From Eubacteriales bacterium (GTDB lineage: Bacteria > Bacillota_A > Clostridia > Christensenellales > Aristaeellaceae): a stretch of DNA of 24,562 nt. The notes beneath the pieces were generated by a model, which saw only the letters and a program-made list of their open reading frames with translations, did not search any database and was not told the origin of the DNA. The stretch is taken from NCBI GenBank assembly GCA_029974035.1, contig JARKQG010000099.1:1-24562 (forward strand), in the 5' to 3' direction. Within the stretch, counting starts at the first letter, position 1, and every line of letters begins with the position of its first letter. Below are positions 19,946 through 24,562 of this stretch, piece after piece. The translations under genes and the position numbers were made by a program.

Positions 19946-20827
19946 CTATAAAATTTCCTCCGCGAAAACGGCGATGCGGCGAAGCGCCGCCTTCGATTCC
20001 GGCAGCGGGTACAGCACATAGGCGTGCCACATGCCCTCCTCCACGTGGAGCGCGCAGCGGCAGCCCTGCGCCCGGAGCCTTTGGGCCATCCCCTCGGCAT
20101 CGCCCAGCAGCACCTCGCCGGAGCCGGCAAAGATCAGAGACGGCGGCAGGCCGCGAAGATCGCCGAACACCGGCGAAACCTCCGGATCCGAAAGGTTGTC
20201 CCCGGCGTAGAGGGCCGCGCTGACGGCAAGCCCCTCGCGGCTCAGCGCCGGGTCGGCGGACTCCTCCTCCGACCGGGCGGCGGCGAGCGTCAGGTCCGCC
20301 CAGGGCGACACCGCCACCACCCCCGCCGGCTGCGGCAGGCCCAGCGCCTTGAGGCGCAGGCACAGGCAGTAGCACAGCCCGCCGCCCGCCGATTCGCCCG
20401 CCAGCAGGATCTTCTCCGGCGGGTACTGCCGGAGCATCCGCCGGTAGGCGCAGAGCGCGTCCTCGAGGGCCGCGGGGAAGGGGTGCTCCGGCGCCAGGCG
20501 GTAGCCCGCGCACAGCACGCTGAGCCCCGTTTCCTCCGCCAGCACGCCGCCAAAGCCCTTGGCGTAGGCGAGGCACCCGGCGGTGTAGGCGCCCCCGTGC
20601 AGGTACAGCACCGCCCCGCCGGACGCGCGCTGCCTGGGTACGGCCCAGGCGGCATCGAATACGTCAAAGGACTCGTCCTCAAAGGCGACGCTTCCGGCCA
20701 GCGCCGTGGCGCCGATGGCGCCCAGCGCATCCTGAAGTTTGCGCGAGGATTTGAGATCCATGCGCTTCAAAAGCGGGTTCAAAAGCATGATCTGCGCGTG
20801 CACGAGGCTCGATACCAGTTTGGGCAT
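19946..20827 (-). CDS. Alpha/beta hydrolase of the hormone-sensitive lipase (HSL) family
   Basis: The 293-residue esterase has the HSL oxyanion motif LHGGAY (76-81), nucleophile S146 in GESAGG, a likely acid residue E238 or D243 in SGEVLLGD, and H268 in GMWHAY. An N-terminal cap region precedes the core. No signal peptide is seen. The start is ATG 20827 (AGGGGGAA about 5 bases upstream); an in-frame start at 20887 lies before the promoter -10 and is rejected. It is the first gene of the hydrolase, acyltransferase, DUF6320 trio, so it probably makes or removes the acyl group used by its neighbour. Confidence 0.9.
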   Translation of the reverse strand: MPKLVSSLVHAQIMLLNPLLKRMDLKSSRKLQDALGAIGATALAGSVAFEDESFDVFDAAWAVPRQRASGGAVLYLHGGAYTAGCLAYAKGFGGVLAEETGLSVLCAGYRLAPEHPFPAALEDALCAYRRMLRQYPPEKILLAGESAGGGLCYCLCLRLKALGLPQPAGVVAVSPWADLTLAAARSEEESADPALSREGLAVSAALYAGDNLSDPEVSPVFGDLRGLPPSLIFAGSGEVLLGDAEGMAQRLRAQGCRCALHVEEGMWHAYVLYPLPESKAALRRIAVFAEEIL

Positions 20828-20858
20828 GGCGGTTCCCCCTCGTCGTGTCCGTGGAACC

Positions 20859-20887
20859 AATATACCACACTTGGGCGGTTTCAACAA
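20859..20887 (-). promoter_or_regulatory. Promoter of the hydrolase-acyltransferase-DUF6320 operon
   Basis: Read leftward: -35 TTGTTG (20887-20882), 17-bp spacer ending TGG, -10 TATATT (20864-20859), about 30 bases before the start. The extended TGG element supports the -10. Confidence 0.6.
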
Positions 20888-20914
20888 TTTTTTCTGAAAT
20901 TTCAGCCCGCAAAG

Positions 20915-20938
20915 GGCCCCGGCCCGAAGGCCGGGGCC
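20915..20938 (-). terminator. TTCG-loop hairpin after the LacI-family gene
   Basis: GGCCCCGGCC (20915-20924) and GGCCGGGGCC (20929-20938) make perfect 10-bp arms; read leftward the loop is TTCG, a stable tetraloop. It follows the LacI gene stop (20958) and lies before the next promoter. The tract after it (CTTTGC) is T-poor, so it may be an imperfect terminator. Confidence 0.65.
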
Positions 20939-20957
20939 AGGACCGCGCGGGGGCGGA

Positions 20958-21968
20958 TCAGCTGCTGGTGCGGGCCACCAGTGTCACATCCATCGTGCGG
21001 CGCTCGCCGCGCTGCTCCTGCCGGCCCTCGATGCGCCGGACGAGCATATCCACCGTAATGAGCGTCTCCTGCGTCTTGTCCGCCGCCACCGAGGTGAGCC
21101 CGAAGGGAATGCACATGTGGGACAGGATGTCGTCGAACCCGGCCATGCGCACTTTGTCCGGAATGCCCACGCCGTGCTCCTGCAGCCAGCAGGCGGCCTC
21201 CAGCGCGATCAGATCGCTGAAGGCAAAGATGCCATCGTAGCCGACGCCCCGGGCGCGGATTTCGTCCAGCGCGCCGCGCACGCCGCCCGACATGGCCGAT
21301 ACGCTGACCTCCACCGGTTCGAGCCCCGCCTCCGCCAGCGCGTCCCGGTAGCCGCGGCCGCGCTCCCGCGCCGACGAGATGAACGCGGGGCCGTTCAGAA
21401 ACAGGATGCGACGGCAGCCGCGCCCGATCAGGTGCCGCGTGGCGATCAGCCCGCCCTGGTAGTCCGCCCAGACCACGCTGTCGCAGTCCACATCGTCAAA
21501 ATACCGCCCGGAGAGCACGTAGGGCACGCGGTGCCGCTCCATCAGCTCCAGCGCCTCCACGCCCTTCTGGCAGGGGCAGAGCACCACCCCGTCCACCTGG
21601 CGGCTGATGGCGGTGTGCACCGCGCGGCGCTCCAGCGCCTCGTCCTCGTCGGTGTTGAGGATGAGCACCTGGTAGCCCCGCTTGCGGAGCGCCTCCTCCA
21701 GTTCCCGGATCTTGATGGCAAAGAGCATGTTGCTGACATCGCCAAACACCAGCGCCACGGTGTGCGTCCTGCCCGAACGGAGCGAGCTGGCCACCACGTT
21801 GTGCACATAGCCCATCTCCCGAGCCGCTTTTCGGATTTCCTCCCGGGTCTGGCGGGCCACGGAGGGCGAATTGCGCAGCGCCTGGGACACGGTGTTGGCG
21901 GTAAAGCCGGTGCGCTCCGCGATGCTCTTCAGCGTGGGCAGGCCATCCTTCGTCTTAAATCGTGCCAT
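20958..21968 (-). CDS. LacI-family transcriptional regulator
   Basis: The 336-residue product has the LacI helix-turn-helix (residues 12-31: TLKSIAERTGFTANTVSQAL) and hinge region (RKAAREMGYVHNVVASSLRS), then a periplasmic-binding-like effector domain (VALVFGDVSN to the end, with DGIFAFSDLIALEA and MAGFDDILSH). The frame is open to 22055, but the ATG at 21968 fits the conserved start; GGAG lies about 13 bases upstream, a long spacing. The gene is divergent from a ribose-type ABC operon, and the palindrome in that operon's promoter is its probable operator. The effector is probably the transported sugar or a derivative. A TTCG hairpin follows the gene. Confidence 0.93.
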   Translation of the reverse strand: MARFKTKDGLPTLKSIAERTGFTANTVSQALRNSPSVARQTREEIRKAAREMGYVHNVVASSLRSGRTHTVALVFGDVSNMLFAIKIRELEEALRKRGYQVLILNTDEDEALERRAVHTAISRQVDGVVLCPCQKGVEALELMERHRVPYVLSGRYFDDVDCDSVVWADYQGGLIATRHLIGRGCRRILFLNGPAFISSARERGRGYRDALAEAGLEPVEVSVSAMSGGVRGALDEIRARGVGYDGIFAFSDLIALEAACWLQEHGVGIPDKVRMAGFDDILSHMCIPFGLTSVAADKTQETLITVDMLVRRIEGRQEQRGERRTMDVTLVARTSS

Positions 21969-22023
21969 AGGTTCCGAGATTCTCCTTTTGCGCCGCGCGC
22001 CGGCGCCGCCTCGGTTTGCTTTG

Positions 22024-22051
22024 ATTATAACCGGATTTGGGCGTTTGTCAA
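22024..22051 (-). promoter_or_regulatory. Promoter of the LacI-family gene
   Basis: Read leftward: -35 TTGACA (22051-22046), 16-bp spacer, -10 TATAAT (22029-22024). Both boxes are perfect consensus, about 57 bases before the LacI start. Confidence 0.8.
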
Positions 22052-22144
22052 TCAAAACGCCCCCGGGCGCGCGCTTCCTTTATATTGATCGCAAACAGCG
22101 CGCATAAAACAGTTGATTTGTCCAGTATTTTTTTAATTTTACTA

Positions 22145-22173
22145 TTGAATTATCGATAATATCATGCTATACT
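22145..22173 (+). promoter_or_regulatory. Promoter of the ribose-type ABC importer operon
   Basis: -35 TTGAAT (22145-22150), 17-bp spacer ending TGC, -10 TATACT (22168-22173), about 90 bases before the ATG. The leader between them contains a GC-rich repeat (near 22211-22227) of unknown meaning. Confidence 0.75.
22149..22160. promoter_or_regulatory. Probable LacI-type operator in the importer promoter
   Basis: ATTATCGATAAT is a perfect 12-bp palindrome with central CG, the symmetry of LacI/GalR operators. It overlaps the -35 edge and spacer, where repressor would exclude RNA polymerase. The LacI-family gene is directly divergent. Confidence 0.65.
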
Positions 22174-22264
22174 CTGCAAAGAAACGGCTTTCTTCCGGCG
22201 GGGTACGCATTGCGCGCGGGCGCGCGCATTTTGGTCACCACCACATCACAAGGAGGAATTGCCC

Positions 22265-23185
22265 ATGAAACGGATCCTGGTTCTGACCCTGGCGCTGGTG
22301 CTCGCGCTGTCCCTGACCGCCACCGCCGCCGCGGAAGGCAAGAAGATCGGCTACAGCACCAAGACCATCACCAACGACGCGTTCCAGTTGAGCCTGTACG
22401 AGGCCATCAAAGCCGCCGTGGAGGCGAACGGCGACACCTTTGTCGGCGTGCTGGCCGAATCCCAGACCGCCGTGGCCACCCAGGTGAACCAGATCGAGGA
22501 CCTGATCAGCCAGGGCGTGGACGGCCTGATCGTCAACCCCATGGACTCCAACGCCGACATCCAGGTGCTGGAAAAGGCCAAGGCCGCGGGCATCCCCGTG
22601 GTGCTGGTGGACCAGGGCATCGAGGCGGGCCACGAGGACCTGTACGTCACCTTCATCTCCACCGACAACCTGGCGGGCGGCAAGTCCGCCGGCGAGCGGA
22701 TGGTTGAGGAGCTGGGCGGCAAGGGCAATGTGATCATCGTCCGGGGCGCCAACGGTTCCCAGGCGGGCGACGACCGCGCCGACGGCTTCAAGGCGGGCAT
22801 CGAGGGCAGCGGTCTCGTGCTCATCGGCGAGCAGCCGGGCGACTGGGTGGTGGACAAGGCCATGCAGGTCACCGAGAACATGATCCAGGCCAACCCGGAC
22901 ATCCAGGGCATCTTCTGCTGCTCCGACAACATGCTGCCGGGCATCCTGCAGGCGCTGGAAAACAACGACATCACCGGCGTCACGATCATCTCCTTTGACG
23001 GCTCCGACGCCGGCAAGGGCATGATCCAGGACGGCTCGGTCCTGGGCACCGTGGCCCAGTTTCCGGACAAGATCGGCGCCATGGGCGTGGAAAACCTGAT
23101 GAAGGCGCTGGACGGCGCGGCGGACGACGTGCCCAAGTTCATCGACGCCGGCACCCAGATCTTTGACGCCGGCAACATCGGCTGA
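22265..23185 (+). CDS. Ribose-type (RbsB/Peripla_BP_4) sugar-binding protein
   Basis: The 306-residue product has a signal peptide (MKRILVLTLALVLALSLTAT, then AAA before EGKK, cleavage near residue 23) and a family 4 periplasmic-binding domain: KIGYSTKTITNDAFQLSLYE, GVDGLIVNPMD, GIPVVLVDQGI, GIFCCSDNMLPGILQALE, ISFDGSDAGKGMI. Such proteins bind pentoses, hexoses or autoinducer-like sugars. The signal has no cysteine, hence no lipobox. ATG 22265 has AAGGAGG 8 bases upstream; a TTG six bases before is less likely. It is followed by a 13-bp hairpin and two RbsC-like permeases. The ligand is not deducible by eye. Confidence 0.93.
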   Translation: MKRILVLTLALVLALSLTATAAAEGKKIGYSTKTITNDAFQLSLYEAIKAAVEANGDTFVGVLAESQTAVATQVNQIEDLISQGVDGLIVNPMDSNADIQVLEKAKAAGIPVVLVDQGIEAGHEDLYVTFISTDNLAGGKSAGERMVEELGGKGNVIIVRGANGSQAGDDRADGFKAGIEGSGLVLIGEQPGDWVVDKAMQVTENMIQANPDIQGIFCCSDNMLPGILQALENNDITGVTIISFDGSDAGKGMIQDGSVLGTVAQFPDKIGAMGVENLMKALDGAADDVPKFIDAGTQIFDAGNIG

Positions 23186-23199
23186 TCCCATGACGAACG

Positions 23200-23226
23200 C
23201 GCGCCGGGGGCCTGGCCCCCGGCGCG
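23200..23226 (+). promoter_or_regulatory. Strong intercistronic hairpin after the ribose-type binding protein gene
   Basis: CGCGCCGGGGGCC (23200-23212) and GGCCCCCGGCGCG (23214-23226) are perfect 13-bp arms with an effectively tight loop. No T tract follows and transcription must continue to the permeases, so it most likely shields the binding-protein mRNA or gives partial termination. Confidence 0.75.
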
Positions 23227-23296
23227 ACCATGAGGCCCGCGGGCCAGGGGATTTCCCAGGCAGAGTACACAGCCCGAAAAGCGAGGTGCCATCCGC

Positions 23297-24280
23297 TTGA
23301 AAAAGCCCGGAAGAACCAAAAAATGGCTGTACGCGGCCCTTTGTGTCACGGCGTTCTGGATTGCGGGGTCCTTCGTACCCAACTTCCTGAAGCCCGCGAA
23401 CCTGCTCAACATGGTGCGCCAGTGCTCCATCATCGCCATCTGCGCCGTGGGCGTGACGATGGTGATCGTCATCAAGGGCATCGACCTGTCGGTGGGCGGC
23501 AACGTGACCTTCTGCGGCATGGTTGCGGGGCTTCTGCTGGCGGGCGGCGCGCCCATTCCGCTGGCAATCCTGGCGGCGCTTGGCGCCGGCCTCGTGATCG
23601 GCGCGGCCTCCGGCGCGCTGAACGCCTATCTGGAGGTGCCCTCGTTCATCGCCACGCTGGTGGTGGGCCAGATCACCCAGGGCGCGTCGTTCCTTTTCAA
23701 CAACGGCCGCTCCTTCGGCGGCTTTCCGGCGGGCTTCGTGGCCATCGGCAACGGCTCGCTGATGGGCGTGCCCTATTCCGATTACCTGATGGTGCTCTTT
23801 GTGCTGGCGGGCGCGTTTGTAACCACGCTTCTGCCCATCGGCAAGCGCATCTACGCGCTGGGCGGCAACGAACAGGTGCTCAAAAACGTGGGCATCGACA
23901 CCGCGCGGATCAAGCTTTTCGTATTCACGGCCTCCGGGTTCTGCTCCGCGGCGGCGGGGGTTTTGCTGGCCGCGCAGCTGGACACCGCCCACCCCACCCA
24001 GGGCGAGCCCTACCAGCTGGACGCCATTGCCGCCTGCATCATCGGCGGCGTCAGCATGATGGGCGGCGAGGGCAAGGTGATCTTCAGCATGGTGGGCGCG
24101 CTGATCATCGGCTCCATCCGGAATATCCTGAACCTTCTGAGCGTCAATTCCTTTTACCAGAACATCCTGGTGGGCGTCATCATCATCCTGGTGGTGGCCT
24201 TCTCCATGCTGATGAAGGCGCGCCGCGAAACGCGGACCGCGCAATTTTCCCCGGCCGGTCGGGCCGGCGGATGCGCGTAG
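23297..24280 (+). CDS. Ribose-type ABC permease (RbsC family, BPD_transp_2)
   Basis: The 327-residue inner-membrane protein has about eight to ten hydrophobic segments, beginning near residue 10. It bears the family signatures GIDLSVGG (61-68), GALNAYLEVPSFIATLVVGQ and YQLDAIAACIIGGVSMMGGEG, the loop contacting the ATPase. It starts at TTG 23297 with GAGGTG about 8 bases upstream; no in-frame ATG fits better. It lies 111 bases after the binding-protein gene. A basic, GC-rich tail (RRETRTAQF to GGCA) extends past the usual end. It is the first of two permeases in the operon. Confidence 0.92.
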   Translation: MKKPGRTKKWLYAALCVTAFWIAGSFVPNFLKPANLLNMVRQCSIIAICAVGVTMVIVIKGIDLSVGGNVTFCGMVAGLLLAGGAPIPLAILAALGAGLVIGAASGALNAYLEVPSFIATLVVGQITQGASFLFNNGRSFGGFPAGFVAIGNGSLMGVPYSDYLMVLFVLAGAFVTTLLPIGKRIYALGGNEQVLKNVGIDTARIKLFVFTASGFCSAAAGVLLAAQLDTAHPTQGEPYQLDAIAACIIGGVSMMGGEGKVIFSMVGALIIGSIRNILNLLSVNSFYQNILVGVIIILVVAFSMLMKARRETRTAQFSPAGRAGGCA

Positions 24281-24292
24281 GGGGGCGCCGGC

Positions 24293-24562
24293 ATGCAAAA
24301 GACGGAAAAACGCGGCGGATTTACCGCCTTCGCCAAGGCGCACGGGGCGATACTGATCTTCCTTCTGATCTTCCTCGGCGCGGCAATCTTTATCGGAAAC
24401 TTCTTTACGGTGCGAAACGTGCTGACGGTGGTCAAGCAGGCGGCGGTGCCGCTGGTGGCCGCGATGGGCATGATGCTGGTGCTCACCACCGGCGGCATCG
24501 ACCTGTCGCTGGGCTACACGCTGGGGCTGTGCTCGGTGCTGCTGGGCATCCTGGCGAAAAAG
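24293..24562 (+). CDS. Second ribose-type ABC permease (partial, cut by the window edge)
   Basis: ATG 24293 opens a frame that runs off the end (90 residues). The sequence MQKTEKRGGFTAFAKAHGAI leads into a membrane helix, then ATMGMMLV-like and GGIDLSLGY (67-75), the RbsC signature. A GGGGGG ribosome site lies about 7 bases upstream and 12 bases separate it from the first permease stop. Two RbsC-like proteins suggest a heterodimeric channel, as in some CUT2 importers. The ATPase (RbsA-like) is not in the window and may follow. Confidence 0.9.
   Translation, partial: MQKTEKRGGFTAFAKAHGAILIFLLIFLGAAIFIGNFFTVRNVLTVVKQAAVPLVAAMGMMLVLTTGGIDLSLGYTLGLCSVLLGILAKK

Noticed and set aside
19938..20576. 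N-terminal extension (about 213 residues) of the acyltransferase frame
   Set aside because: It overlaps the HSL hydrolase gene in another frame, is R/G/A-rich, and the internal ATG at 19937 has a good ribosome site.
22235..24343. Leftward 702-residue open frame antisense to the ribose-type importer
   Set aside because: Its residues are dominated by H, D, G, A and R, as in antisense frames of GC-rich genes, and it covers two well-supported transporter genes.

Overview
The window reads as chromosomal DNA of a GC-rich anaerobic Firmicute (class Clostridia; a gut Christensenellales-like lineage is my guess, not shown by the sequence). Reasons are the strong AGGAGG-type ribosome sites, ABC sugar importers without a dedicated ATPase, LacI and IclR regulators, and small mobile-element genes of clostridial type. 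Nothing here fixes a species.

Region 1 (1 to about 3645) is the right-hand end of an integrated mobile element (prophage or ICE). It holds the tail of an unidentified gene, a dinD homologue, a leftward operon of three small DNA-binding proteins (one ribbon-helix-helix, two excisionase-like), an operator-rich control region, and three small rightward genes of phage/ICE type ending at a terminator. It stops at a 3' fragment of an arginine tRNA gene (anticodon loop to CCA, 3646-3690), followed at once by a strong terminator. This is the expected footprint of an integrase that uses tRNA-Arg(ACG): the rebuilt tRNA should lie to the left, outside the window, and the old chromosome resumes at about 3646.

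Region 2 (3795-14891) is a leftward catabolic operon of about 9.9 kb plus a divergent IclR regulator. In transcription order it encodes a sugar-binding protein, two MalF/MalG-type permeases, a DapA-family aldolase/dehydratase, an enolase-superfamily sugar-acid dehydratase, a short-chain dehydrogenase, a GH4 glycosidase with a CHGH motif, a GH35-like glycosidase and an SMP-30 lactonase. Together they suggest import of an oligosaccharide, hydrolysis, oxidation of the released sugar or uronic acid to a lactone, ring opening, dehydration, and aldol cleavage or further dehydration: a non-phosphorylating route. The operon promoter (TTGACA, 16 bp, TATAAT) is overlapped by an inverted repeat, with a second palindrome just upstream.

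Region 3 (15119-16340) is a two-gene unit, a coiled-coil J-domain-like protein and a small HIRAN-domain protein, of unknown function. A bidirectional terminator separates it from a leftward RhlE-type DEAD-box RNA helicase (16477-17838) that carries an odd three-fold GDxRPA repeat.

Region 4 (17937-20827) is a leftward trio: HSL-type alpha/beta hydrolase, condensation-domain-like acyltransferase, and a zinc-ribbon six-helix membrane protein (DUF6320-like). Region 5 (20958-24562) is a LacI-family repressor divergent from a ribose-type ABC importer (binding protein and two permeases, the second cut by the window edge). A 12-bp palindrome with central CG sits in the importer's promoter and is the likely LacI operator. 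Regions 3 to 5 look more GC-rich than the mobile element.
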